DNA from: Bacillota bacterium
Lineage (GTDB): Bacteria > Bacillota > Bacilli > Paenibacillales > UBA4045
Reading direction: 5' to 3'
Length of the DNA: 64,000 bases
Assembly: GCA_023441055.1 (NCBI GenBank)
Contig: JAEZQY010000019.1
Span: 68,955-132,954 of the forward strand
Shown here: piece after piece, positions 16,104-25,152 of the stretch
How the letters are laid out: each line of letters starts with the position of its first letter
Numbering within the stretch: the stretch's first letter is position 1
Made by a program: the position numbers and the translations under genes
The notes under the pieces: generated by a model
What the model was told of the DNA's origin: nothing
Database searches by the model: none
What the model saw: only the letters and a program-made list of their open reading frames with translations

Positions 16104-19100
16104 TTATGGGCGCAGAGTGAACGTGAACGCGTATGCGCGATTCGAAGGTAAGGTGAATTCGTCATGCGTTGGCGCGCCCCAGCTGTCATCGCCGCCTACG
16201 CCCATCTGCTTATAGTTCACCCTGACTACTGTCTTGTTGCTCTGAGGCAGCTTGTAGACATGGTCATGGTCCTCCAGCTCCGCTGGCGTCCATGGCAAGG
16301 CGTTGATCTCGAACGGCGCTGGCGCATCGAATCGAATACCAGCCTCGCCATTGCCCGCGGCGGCTACAGATGCGAAACGAACATCCGTCTTGTTCCCGCA
16401 CTCCTGCGGACGCAGGTAGGAGGTGAACTGATCGCGAACCAGTCCATGGAATAATCCCAGGCGAGCGCCGCTCTTGCGATCCCAGTAGTTGTCGTGCGGA
16501 CCGCGGCCGTACCAGGAGATCGTGTCGAGTGAGCCGTCAAGCACGAGCAGCATGCCAACCTCTGGGATCTCAGGCAAGCCATCGCCCGGCACCAGACGTT
16601 CCGTGATTTCGATCGCGCCATCTGCCTGTATGCAATAGGTGATGCCTAGTGTAGAGAAGGGCGCAGTTGGCAGCAGATAGTCGGCCTGTACAGTTACACT
16701 GTCGCCATCGTCCGACCATTGGAACGAGAGCAGCTTGCGGTTAACAGACGCTTCCTTCCATACTGCGCAGCGTTCCGGGTGCTTATTCCCCCGGTCGTTA
16801 TCAGTGACTGCGCGCCAGAAGTTCGGCCGCACAGGCTCGAGCAGCCGCTCGGCGCCATCAATCTGATAGGAGCTGAGCAAGCCAGTTTCACAATTGAAGC
16901 GTGCAGCGCGTGCACTGCCGCTGACTACTAGATCGAATCCAGCTTGTTCTACCTTCAGGTTAGCGAGACCAGCACCAGCCGCCCTTGGGATCGAGCTATC
17001 AACGCCCGCAGCATACCGATACGGTGTCAGTATAAATTGCCCCCACGCTACCTCATGTCCAGCTGCCGCCCATGGCTCATCCGTCTTCGTGATGAAGCCG
17101 ACGGTCAGCACCGCCTCATCCGCTGCTTGGAGCCAGCTGCTGTCTAGCGGTACGGTGAACTCACCAGATTCTCCAGGAGATACGGAAGCCAATAATGTGC
17201 CATTGCCTGCCAATACGCCGTTCAAGCTGACTTCCCACCTCAGCGCATATTCGTCCAGATTCGTGAACAGGAACTGATTCGTCACCCGAATACGACCTGC
17301 GCTCAAATCAACGGCCTCGAACTTCACATTCTGATAGCACCTCTTCACTTCCATCAGCTTAGGTGTCACCTCGCGATCCGCGAGCACGAGCCCATTGCCG
17401 CAGAAGTTGCCGTCATGCGGCTTCTCGCCGAAATCGCCGCCATAGGCGAGGTATTCTACACCGTCCGGCGTCTTCGTTCGAATCGCTTGATCGACCCAGT
17501 CCCAGATGAATGCGCCCTGCAGAATCTCATACTTATCGATGATCTCCCAATACAGATGCAGACCGCCGCAGGAATTGCCCATCGCATGACTGTACTCACA
17601 CAGAATATAAGGCTTCTTGGGATCATTCTTAGCATACTGTTCTACATCACGCGGGCGGATATACATGGTGGATTCCATATCACTCGCTGCTTCCGATGGG
17701 CGATAATGGAAGACGCCCTCATAGTGGACGAGCCTCGATGGATCTGCCTGCTTCAGAAAGTCATACATCGCCAGGAAGTTATCTCCGCCGAAGGATTCAT
17801 TGCCGAGTGACCAGATCACAATGGACGGATGATTCTTATCTCGCTGGAACATGGAGTTACAGCGATCGAGCACATTATCCCGCCACTCTGGCTTACTGCC
17901 CGGTACCGTCCGATCCTCGAGCACCTTCGAGCCATAGGACCAGCTGCCATGTGTCTCCAAGTTCGCCTCATCGATCACATACAGGCCGTATTCGTCACAC
18001 AGCTCATACCAATACGATTGATTCGGATAGTGGGAGGTGCGCACCGCGTTCACATTATGTGCCTTCATGATGAGAATGTCGCGAATCATGATGTCCTTGC
18101 CTACTGCCCGCCCAGTATCTGCGGTGAACTCATGGCGGTTTACGCCCTTGAATACAATGCGCTTGCCATTGATCTTCATGAGTCCATCCTTCAGCTCGAA
18201 CTTGCGGAAGCCTGTCCGGCAGCTAACAGCCTCAATCAGCTGGCCAGATGCATCCTTCAAAGAAAGAACGAGCTTATACAGGTGAGGGGTTTCTGCGCTC
18301 CATTTTAATGGATTGACAATGTCTGTGGATAACTTCAGTGCGATCTCATCTTCGCCTTGGAGCTTGGCGCCAACCGCCAGGGGGTGGTCCAATACCGGCT
18401 GATCCTGACTGTCATACAGCTGCGCCTCGAGCAGCAGCCCGTCTACTCGCGCATACTCGTAGTTCCCAAGCTTCACATCCAGCTCCAGGCGCGCATCGCG
18501 GTAGTCGGCATCGAGATCACTCTTCACGAAGAAGTCGGCGATATGCACAGGCGGGGTCGTGTACAGATACACATCGCGGAAGATCCCGCTGAGCCGCCAG
18601 AAATCCTGGTCCTCCAGCCAGCTTGCATCGCACCAGCGATACACCTCTACGGCCAGCTTATTCGTACCAGCCGACAGGTACGGCGTTAAATCGAACTCCG
18701 CCGGTGTGAACGTGTCCTCACTATACCCGACGAGCTCACCGTTGACCCATACATAGAAGGCGGACTCCACGCCCTGAAAGCTGATGAATATCGGCCGGCC
18801 TTGCCAGTCCTCCGGCACCGTGAATTCACGTACGTAAGAACCGACCGGGTTATACTTCGTTGGCGCGAACGGCGGCTTCAGCTCAGGCTCGGATGCCTCC
18901 CAGGGATAGCGCACATTCGTATATTGGGGATAGTCATAGCCCTGCAGTTGCCAGTGGGACGGCACAGGCATGTCTGCCCATTCAGCGCAGTCATAGTCCG
19001 TTCGATAGAAGTCTTGAATCCGTTGAGACGGCGTCTCGGCGAACGCGAACTTCCACACGCCATTGAGCGAACGATAATACGGAGAAGCCGCATGGTCTAG

Positions 19101-19238
19101 ACGCAAGGCCTCTTCAACGGAAGGGTACGACATCTTGGACGCATGGGCATCCAATCGGCCGATCTGATAAATATCGGGATTATTGTTCCATTCGGGATAG
19201 CCATTAGCTGGTGGTGAATAGCTTAGTTTCTCGCGCAT
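16104..19238 (-). CDS. lacZ: Beta-galactosidase, GH2 (LacZ type)
   Basis: The 1044-residue enzyme has the full LacZ order: N-terminal jelly roll (DMPVPSHWQLQGYDYPQYTN), immunoglobulin-like domains, TIM barrel, and C-terminal beta-sandwich (TISWYGRGPHDNYWDR). The barrel has acid/base E481 (WSLGNESFGG) and nucleophile E548 (ILCEYSHAMGNS); GVNRHEF and RTSHYPNQ are also conserved. No signal peptide, so lactose or galactosides are cut in the cytoplasm. AAGGAGG in front of ATG 19238 sets the start; the frame is open to 19262. It is divergent from an AraC regulator, its probable activator, over a 116-bp AT-rich gap. Confidence 0.93.
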   Translation of the reverse strand: MREKLSYSPPANGYPEWNNNPDIYQIGRLDAHASKMSYPSVEEALRLDHAASPYYRSLNGVWKFAFAETPSQRIQDFYRTDYDCAEWADMPVPSHWQLQGYDYPQYTNVRYPWEASEPELKPPFAPTKYNPVGSYVREFTVPEDWQGRPIFISFQGVESAFYVWVNGELVGYSEDTFTPAEFDLTPYLSAGTNKLAVEVYRWCDASWLEDQDFWRLSGIFRDVYLYTTPPVHIADFFVKSDLDADYRDARLELDVKLGNYEYARVDGLLLEAQLYDSQDQPVLDHPLAVGAKLQGEDEIALKLSTDIVNPLKWSAETPHLYKLVLSLKDASGQLIEAVSCRTGFRKFELKDGLMKINGKRIVFKGVNRHEFTADTGRAVGKDIMIRDILIMKAHNVNAVRTSHYPNQSYWYELCDEYGLYVIDEANLETHGSWSYGSKVLEDRTVPGSKPEWRDNVLDRCNSMFQRDKNHPSIVIWSLGNESFGGDNFLAMYDFLKQADPSRLVHYEGVFHYRPSEAASDMESTMYIRPRDVEQYAKNDPKKPYILCEYSHAMGNSCGGLHLYWEIIDKYEILQGAFIWDWVDQAIRTKTPDGVEYLAYGGDFGEKPHDGNFCGNGLVLADREVTPKLMEVKRCYQNVKFEAVDLSAGRIRVTNQFLFTNLDEYALRWEVSLNGVLAGNGTLLASVSPGESGEFTVPLDSSWLQAADEAVLTVGFITKTDEPWAAAGHEVAWGQFILTPYRYAAGVDSSIPRAAGAGLANLKVEQAGFDLVVSGSARAARFNCETGLLSSYQIDGAERLLEPVRPNFWRAVTDNDRGNKHPERCAVWKEASVNRKLLSFQWSDDGDSVTVQADYLLPTAPFSTLGITYCIQADGAIEITERLVPGDGLPEIPEVGMLLVLDGSLDTISWYGRGPHDNYWDRKSGARLGLFHGLVRDQFTSYLRPQECGNKTDVRFASVAAAGNGEAGIRFDAPAPFEINALPWTPAELEDHDHVYKLPQSNKTVVRVNYKQMGVGGDDSWGAPTHDEFTLPSNRAYAFTFTLRP

Positions 19239-19354
19239 GGTAGCGCCTCCTTGTTGCGTCATGATATGATATTAACATTATACCCCCAACACTTCCCTTA
19301 TAAAATAGAACAAAATTCACAATATATATAACAAAATGAAACTAGGTGGACCAA

Positions 19355-20173
19355 ATGGACAATGTGATCCTGTTCCAGAAATCAGATGAGCTCGATCAGC
19401 TTCCGTTCTATGTGACGACACTCGGATATTGGGCACACCAGACGGAGATGGCCAGACCTACCGGCTTCCCGGACTTCCAATTTCATCAGATTCTAGGCGG
19501 TCAGGGCAGGCTGATCATAGAAGAGGAAGAATTTATACTGGGAGAGGGAGACGTCTTCTTCTTGTTCCCGGACATGCCGCATAGGTATACGCCGATCACC
19601 GAGCCGTGGGAGCTCGCCTGGGTATCGTTCAACGGGCGGGAGGCAAGCCGGCTGCTCGCCAATGCTGGTATTACCGCATCGGCTGTCAGCCGATCGAAGG
19701 ACGCGACGCTGATGCAGGCGCTGCGCGAGATGCTGCTGCTCGACGAACACGACATAGGGGATATTGACGCGGAGCGATCCAAGCTGCTCTATGCGTTGCT
19801 GCTCGATCTCTCCGAGCAGCTGATCGTCCCTTCTGGATCCGATGCGGATATGGCGCGCATCCGGCCAGTGCTGCGTTATATGAATCAACATCTGAACGAA
19901 TCGATGTCGCTGCAGGAGCTGGCCGATGTGGCGGGTGTATCGCCGCAATATCTGTGCAGACTGTTCCACAAGAGTCTGAAGATCCGTCCGATGAGCTATC
20001 TGAATCAAGAGCGGATCAATCGGAGCAAGCAGCTTATGTACACCCATCGCGATAGACCCATCTACGAGATCGCGCGCATGGTCGGATTCGATAATCCGAG
20101 CTATTATTGCGCGCTGTTCAAGCGCCATACTGGGATGACACCAGTGGCGTTCAAGGAGCTGCACGGCATATGA
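19355..20173 (+). CDS. AraC-family regulator, probable activator of lacZ
   Basis: The 272-residue protein has an N-terminal cupin-like sugar-sensing domain (FQFHQILGGQGRLIIEEEEF; FLFPDMPHRYTP) and a C-terminal pair of helix-turn-helix motifs (SLQELADVAGVSPQYLCRLF and PIYEIARMVGFDNPSYYCAL), ending with the usual FKRHTGMTP. AGGTGG at 19344-19349 favours ATG 19355 over GTG 19346. It is transcribed away from lacZ, the standard arrangement for an AraC activator of a galactosidase gene. The effector is inferred to be a galactoside. Confidence 0.85.
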   Translation: MDNVILFQKSDELDQLPFYVTTLGYWAHQTEMARPTGFPDFQFHQILGGQGRLIIEEEEFILGEGDVFFLFPDMPHRYTPITEPWELAWVSFNGREASRLLANAGITASAVSRSKDATLMQALREMLLLDEHDIGDIDAERSKLLYALLLDLSEQLIVPSGSDADMARIRPVLRYMNQHLNESMSLQELADVAGVSPQYLCRLFHKSLKIRPMSYLNQERINRSKQLMYTHRDRPIYEIARMVGFDNPSYYCALFKRHTGMTPVAFKELHGI

Positions 20174-20262
20174 GGGCGATGGATTCGCCTAATAATTGGT
20201 ATCGTTCACCTATGTATTCATGATAAGATTAGTCTAATATAGACAATTCCTATGGGGAGTGT

Positions 20263-21435
20263 ATGGAGATGGAAGATGGACGGGCTGATCGCGCTTATTG
20301 GGTGAATAATCTGGTGCGGATTGCCAATCCGGTGTTGGAGGCGCTGGCAAACCGAAGGCTGCGGAGCAGCATGCCTGTCGAGGTTACGAACGGAGCGGAT
20401 CAGGATGATCGTCAACGATTCACACATCTTGAGGCGCTGGGCCGCACGCTGGCAGGCATCGCCCCCTGGCTCGAGGCGAGGGAGATAAGCGAAGAGGAGA
20501 CGCTGCTGCAGGGCAGATTTAGAGAGCTTGCCAGGCTGGCAATCGACAGCGCGACAGATCCGGAATCGCCGGATTATATGAACTTCACGGAAGGTGGCCA
20601 ACCGATTGTCGATGCGGCCTTCCTCAGCCATGCGATTGTGCGGGCGCCGAATGAGCTATGGGGGAAGCTTGATTCGCGCGTCCGTTATCAGGTGATCAGG
20701 TCGCTGAAGGGGACACGCAGCAGAAAGCCGCATTACAGCAACTGGCTGCTGTTCAGCGCTATGATTGAGACGGCGTTATATCTGATGGGCGAGGATTGGG
20801 ATCGCATGCGGGTAGATTACGCGATTAAGGAGCATCTGAGCTGGTACAAGGGCGATGGTATATATGGGGATGGGCCAGAGTTCCATTGGGATTATTACAA
20901 TAGCTTCGTGATCCAACCGATGCTGCTGGATGTCGTGGCGATGCTCGGCCGTGAGGAGCCGGATTGGTCGACGCTGTATCCGGGGCTATTGGCCATCGGC
21001 CAGCGCTACGCGATTGTTCTGGAACGGCTTATTGGGTCCGACGGGAGCTTTCCGCCTATCGGCCGATCACTGGCCTATCGCGGAGGAGCCTTCCAGCATC
21101 TGGCGCAGCTAGCGCTGCAGGGGAAGCTGCCAGCCGAGCTGCCGCCCGCGCAGGTGCGCAGCGCATTGACCGCTATGCTGCAGCGTACGATGGAAGCGCC
21201 GGGCACCTATGACGCTGATGGCTGGTTGAGGATCGGCCTAAGCGGCAGTCAGCCTGGACTGGGTGAAGGCTATATCTCGACTGGCAGCCTGTATCTATGC
21301 GCGACGGCATTCCTGCCGCTGGGACTGCCCCCCGCAGATTCGTTCTGGAGCAGCCCTCCGCAGAATTGGACCTCTAAGCGGATCTGGTCGGGGCAAGACG
21401 CGCCGCTCGATCACGCATATCACGCGTCCGTCTGA
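20263..21435 (+). CDS. DUF2264 domain protein
   Basis: A 390-residue protein matching DUF2264: the N-terminal DRAYWVNNLVRIANPVLEAL and FTHLEALGRTLAGIAPWLEA, and a central GDGIYGDGPEFHWDYYNSFV, are characteristic blocks. The family is associated with polysaccharide loci and is thought to adopt an alpha/alpha-barrel like many glycosidases and lyases, but no activity is assigned here. No signal peptide. GGGGAG precedes ATG 20263. It follows the lacZ regulator by 89 bp and overlaps the next, convergent gene by 16 bp. Confidence 0.8.
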   Translation: MEMEDGRADRAYWVNNLVRIANPVLEALANRRLRSSMPVEVTNGADQDDRQRFTHLEALGRTLAGIAPWLEAREISEEETLLQGRFRELARLAIDSATDPESPDYMNFTEGGQPIVDAAFLSHAIVRAPNELWGKLDSRVRYQVIRSLKGTRSRKPHYSNWLLFSAMIETALYLMGEDWDRMRVDYAIKEHLSWYKGDGIYGDGPEFHWDYYNSFVIQPMLLDVVAMLGREEPDWSTLYPGLLAIGQRYAIVLERLIGSDGSFPPIGRSLAYRGGAFQHLAQLALQGKLPAELPPAQVRSALTAMLQRTMEAPGTYDADGWLRIGLSGSQPGLGEGYISTGSLYLCATAFLPLGLPPADSFWSSPPQNWTSKRIWSGQDAPLDHAYHASV

Positions 21436-21758
21436 TTGACCTCCGATGGGGGCTGGGTAACCGAATGGTCGGATTCCTTCTCCACCAATGTAATCTCCAG
21501 CCCGCCGAATCTCTCAGCAAGCTTGCTGTACACAAGTGCACCCAGCATCGAGAACAGGCCGTAGATGACGATCATGATCAGCGGCATGAAGATATAGGTG
21601 ACACCGATGATCGTAATTTCCGATTGGTCGAACAGGATGCCTGCAATCGTGAGTAAGACACCAATCACACTCATCAGCGCCATCGGGATAAGGGATAAGT
21701 AGATCGTGGCCTTGAACGCGCTGACGGGTTCAATTGATCGGATCTGATGCTTCTTCAT
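21420..21758 (-). CDS. Small two-helix membrane protein
   Basis: A 112-residue protein with two hydrophobic stretches (about residues 15-42 and 50-75) and a short conserved-looking block LVYSKLAERFGGLEITLVE after the second helix. The (Y/L)xKLxxRFGGLE(I/V)xL ending recalls small DUF3566-like membrane proteins, which I cannot confirm. The ATG at 21758 is preceded by AAGGAGG on the minus strand. It converges on the DUF2264 gene with a 16-bp overlap. Function unknown. Confidence 0.6.
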   Translation of the reverse strand: MKKHQIRSIEPVSAFKATIYLSLIPMALMSVIGVLLTIAGILFDQSEITIIGVTYIFMPLIMIVIYGLFSMLGALVYSKLAERFGGLEITLVEKESDHSVTQPPSEVNQTDA

Positions 21759-22028
21759 GGACGAATACGCCTCCTTGTGTTAGGGATCATGTCCCATAAT
21801 CATGGCGGATGGACTGCCACGAAATGATAATATTACCATTATCCTAGGGTTATGGAAGATCGTCAATGCCAATGCGATGGATTAGATCACAAACTAACTA
21901 GAATAGATCACCATAGCTTCAATTTGGACTTCGTATAATGGAAGGATGATAGGTAAGTTGATAAGCAACACAATACAGCGGGATGAGCGCGAGTAGATGC
22001 CGATCCTCACCTATGGAGTGAAATCCTT

Positions 22029-23369
22029 ATGTATCGAATATTAGTAGTGGATGATGAACCGCGTGTGAGTACTGGGATTCGTAACTTCTTGGTTGATTCA
22101 GATCTGAATATTGCGCATGTAGAGACGGCGCTTAACGGATTTGAAGCAATTGATTATATCCGTATGGACAGCTTCGATCTGGTGCTGACCGATATTCAGA
22201 TGAGCAGAATGAACGGAATTGAGCTGATGGAGACGATTTATCTCGAGCAGCCGTATCTACCGGTTATCGTGATCTCAGCGCATGAGAAGTTCGACTTTGC
22301 GATGAAATCCTTACGGCTCGGGGCCAGGGATTATCTGGTGAAGCCCGTCGAGCAGGATGAGCTGCTGCGGGTTGTGCATCGTGTCCTTCATGAGAAGGAA
22401 GAGCATGGCAAGAAATCGCTGGAGCTGTCTCGTTGGAATCAGGCAGTCGGACACGAGGTGAAGCGTGGCTCGAGGCGCAAGGAGCTGCTAACTGCGTTGG
22501 TGACAGACCAGCGTCTGTCGAGAGAGGAGCAGGACGGACTGATCGCTGAGCTGAGCGAGCAGCTCGGTGGGGCCTATTTGGCAGTTGTGGCGGTTCGTCT
22601 AGATCTTGGATTCGGCGGTTTCAGTAATCGTTCGGTGACCTTGCAGGATCGCAAGCTGCTGAAGTATGCTTCTCTGAACATCATGGATGAGAGCCTTAGC
22701 GAATGGAAGGGAATCATCATTAATGGATTCGGTAATGAACTGATTGGAGTTATCAAAATAGAGGATGACCAAGAGGGCGGCAAGCTGCAATCACAGCTCC
22801 ATCTGGTCGGTCAGATGTTGCATATGAATTTGAAGCAGTATCTGAATGTGGATGCGACCATTGGCATCAGCAGACTCCACGAGAGCTTGTCTATGCTGCC
22901 CTTGCTGATGGAAGAGGCCAGCGCAGCTGTCGAGTGGAAGGCGATGCATCAGGAGCATCAAGTGTTCTACTACGGGGATGTCATCGCACAGGGCAGCTTC
23001 GGTGTAGAGGGTCAGAGCAACCGTGAGGGAGACTATACGCCGATTGTGGATCGAATCAAGTCGTATATTGAATCGAATTATCGAAACTCCGCCTTGAAGA
23101 TTCAAGATATCGCGGCTGAGGTGCACTTCAGTACGGCCTATCTGAGCTATCTCTTCAAGAAGGAGATGAAGAAGAATCTTTGGGATTATGTAACCGAACA
23201 GCGCATTGAGGAAGCGCGACACTTGTTGGCGAAGACGGATAAGAAGCGCTATGAGATCGCTTACGAGGTCGGCTATGAATCGCCTGAGCACTTCAGTCGT
23301 ATGTTCAAGCGCTATGCAGGGGTAAGTCCAGCGGAATACCGCAAGAATATCCAGGGGGAATCGGGATGA
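22029..23369 (+). CDS. YesN-type response regulator (receiver + AraC)
   Basis: Residues 1-120 form a receiver with D8, D9, phosphoacceptor D55 (LVLTDIQMSRMNG) and the lysine of DYLVKPVEQ. A middle region of about 210 residues without clear motifs leads to a C-terminal AraC domain (KIQDIAAEVHFSTAYLSYLF; YEIAYEVGYESPEHFSRMFK) ending GVSPAEYRK. The stop overlaps the kinase start by four bases (ATGA), marking a two-gene operon. Regulators of this type usually control sugar ABC transporters, but none lies next to this pair. Confidence 0.88.
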   Translation: MYRILVVDDEPRVSTGIRNFLVDSDLNIAHVETALNGFEAIDYIRMDSFDLVLTDIQMSRMNGIELMETIYLEQPYLPVIVISAHEKFDFAMKSLRLGARDYLVKPVEQDELLRVVHRVLHEKEEHGKKSLELSRWNQAVGHEVKRGSRRKELLTALVTDQRLSREEQDGLIAELSEQLGGAYLAVVAVRLDLGFGGFSNRSVTLQDRKLLKYASLNIMDESLSEWKGIIINGFGNELIGVIKIEDDQEGGKLQSQLHLVGQMLHMNLKQYLNVDATIGISRLHESLSMLPLLMEEASAAVEWKAMHQEHQVFYYGDVIAQGSFGVEGQSNREGDYTPIVDRIKSYIESNYRNSALKIQDIAAEVHFSTAYLSYLFKKEMKKNLWDYVTEQRIEEARHLLAKTDKKRYEIAYEVGYESPEHFSRMFKRYAGVSPAEYRKNIQGESG

Positions 23370-25093
23370 GGCTGAAGTATAAGCTGACCATCGCGTTCGC
23401 CCTGTTCATCGTGCTGCCCTTCTTAATCGTCGGTTGGCTGTCGGCATATAAAGCCTCAGACACAATGAAGGAGGAGTTGGGCGGAACAACGCTGCAGCTC
23501 GTCAGGCAGAATCACATCACGTTAGAGAAGACCATGTTCTCTATTAATGATAAGACGATTACGTTCCTAGATAACCACTTGTTCGATCCATCGAGCATGT
23601 CCTACTGGTCGGGCATAGAGACGTTAAGTCAGATCAGAGCGGCAGATGATATTCTGGAACGCTGGTCCTCCGACGGTACCAATTTTACACTGTATATGAT
23701 CAATTACGGTGACAAGCAGACGCAGATTGATCTCTCCAGGAAGGAGACCGGGTTCGTCTACTTGAATGTATCGACGGATAAGTTGCCTGAGTGGACGGAA
23801 TATGCGCTGCAGGCGAAGGGGGCTGGGATTTTCCGGCCGGTTCAAGCTGCTGATGGCACTACAGATGTTCGATTCATGAGAAGTATATTGAATACACAAC
23901 GGTATGAGGAGAATGTCGGTTTCCTCGTTGTCTCCAATCTCAAGGTGCTGTTGACTCGAGATCTCGTGTCGGTCAAGCTCGCGGACAATGCAGGCATCTA
24001 TCTGTACAACGAATGGGATGAGTTATTGATGCAGGCGGGCGAAGCGACGCTCCGCATGCCAGAGGTTCTGAATAAGGCGAGACAAGAACGAGCAGGGTAC
24101 GTCTTCGCTAATCAGGATGGTCGAAGCTGGTTATTCGCCTATTCGCGCAGCCCGGTATTCGATACACGACTAGTCTATCAAATTCCATTGGATACGATTA
24201 CGGAAGGTCAGGCTGCATTCCAATGGTTATTGATGATTGTATCCGCCGTCTATCTGATTCTAGTGCTCCTATTCGTGCTCTATATCCTACGAATTGTGGT
24301 TAAGCCATTAGTGAAGCTCGTTCATATAACGAAGGTGTATGAGCCGGGCAAGGAGCTGGAGATCGGTGCCGAGCAGCCTCGATCCGATGAGTTCGGTATC
24401 CTGCACGGCGCCATCCTGAGAATGACTAGACGATTGGATCAGTCAGTGGAAGAGAATTATGTCATGAAGATCAAGCAGAAGGAGAATGAGCTGACGACGC
24501 TACATTCCCAGATTACGCCGCACTTATTGTATAACACACTAGACTCGATCTATTGGTATGCGCTCGACAGCGGCAACACGGATGTAGGCGAGATGGTTAA
24601 GGATCTATCCAAGCTGCTGAGAATCGGACTTAGCAAGGGGAAGACGATGGTTACGATAGCGGATGAGCTCGAGCATGCCGCAGCTTACTGCCGCTTGCAG
24701 ATGATGCGTTATCCGGACACCTTCGAGGTATTCTGGGATATAGATGAATTGGCGAAGACGTATTGGACGCCGAAGGTCATCTTGCAGCCGCTCATTGAGA
24801 ATGCGATCTTCCATGCGGTGAGTGGTATGGATGGGGAAGGTGTCATCTGGATTCGGGTTCGTCTAGCCGATCAACAGATTATCATGGAAGTGCAGGATAA
24901 TGGCTTCATTCCGGTTGATGTGGAGCGATTGGAGCGAATCGCGCTCGGAGAGATTGCGGATAAGGGCTACGGCATTCGCAATGTTCATCAGCGCATCCAA
25001 TTGCATTATGGCGATGCTTATGGATTGCGCTATGAACAATGTGTGGGCGGCGGCATTCGCGTAATTGTGACGATACCGCGCGACGAGCGATAA
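23366..25093 (+). CDS. YesM-type sensor histidine kinase
   Basis: The 575-residue kinase has an N-terminal helix (LTIAFALFIVLPFLIVGWLS), an extracellular sensor region of about 240 residues, a second helix (about 285-310), a HAMP linker, and a LytS/YesM-type core: LHSQITPHLLYNTLDSIYWY holds the phospho-histidine, followed by VILQPLIENAIFHA and GYGIRNVHQRIQLHYGDAYG of the ATPase domain. The usual N-P-H-F of the histidine box is T-P-H-L here, a mild variation. It is coupled to the upstream YesN regulator. The signal is unknown. Confidence 0.88.
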   Translation: MRLKYKLTIAFALFIVLPFLIVGWLSAYKASDTMKEELGGTTLQLVRQNHITLEKTMFSINDKTITFLDNHLFDPSSMSYWSGIETLSQIRAADDILERWSSDGTNFTLYMINYGDKQTQIDLSRKETGFVYLNVSTDKLPEWTEYALQAKGAGIFRPVQAADGTTDVRFMRSILNTQRYEENVGFLVVSNLKVLLTRDLVSVKLADNAGIYLYNEWDELLMQAGEATLRMPEVLNKARQERAGYVFANQDGRSWLFAYSRSPVFDTRLVYQIPLDTITEGQAAFQWLLMIVSAVYLILVLLFVLYILRIVVKPLVKLVHITKVYEPGKELEIGAEQPRSDEFGILHGAILRMTRRLDQSVEENYVMKIKQKENELTTLHSQITPHLLYNTLDSIYWYALDSGNTDVGEMVKDLSKLLRIGLSKGKTMVTIADELEHAAAYCRLQMMRYPDTFEVFWDIDELAKTYWTPKVILQPLIENAIFHAVSGMDGEGVIWIRVRLADQQIIMEVQDNGFIPVDVERLERIALGEIADKGYGIRNVHQRIQLHYGDAYGLRYEQCVGGGIRVIVTIPRDER

Positions 25094-25120
25094 GCGATTA
25101 ACGATGAGCGATTAACGATG
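25093..25120. repeat. 14-bp direct repeat after the YesM gene
   Basis: AGCGATTAACGATG occurs twice head to tail (25093-25106, 25107-25120), with partial copies on both sides, beginning at the last base of the yesM-type stop. No terminator is evident between this gene and the convergent permease gene. Confidence 0.65.
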
Positions 25121-25152
25121 AGCGGTATTGACCGTCGATTAGAACAGCAAGA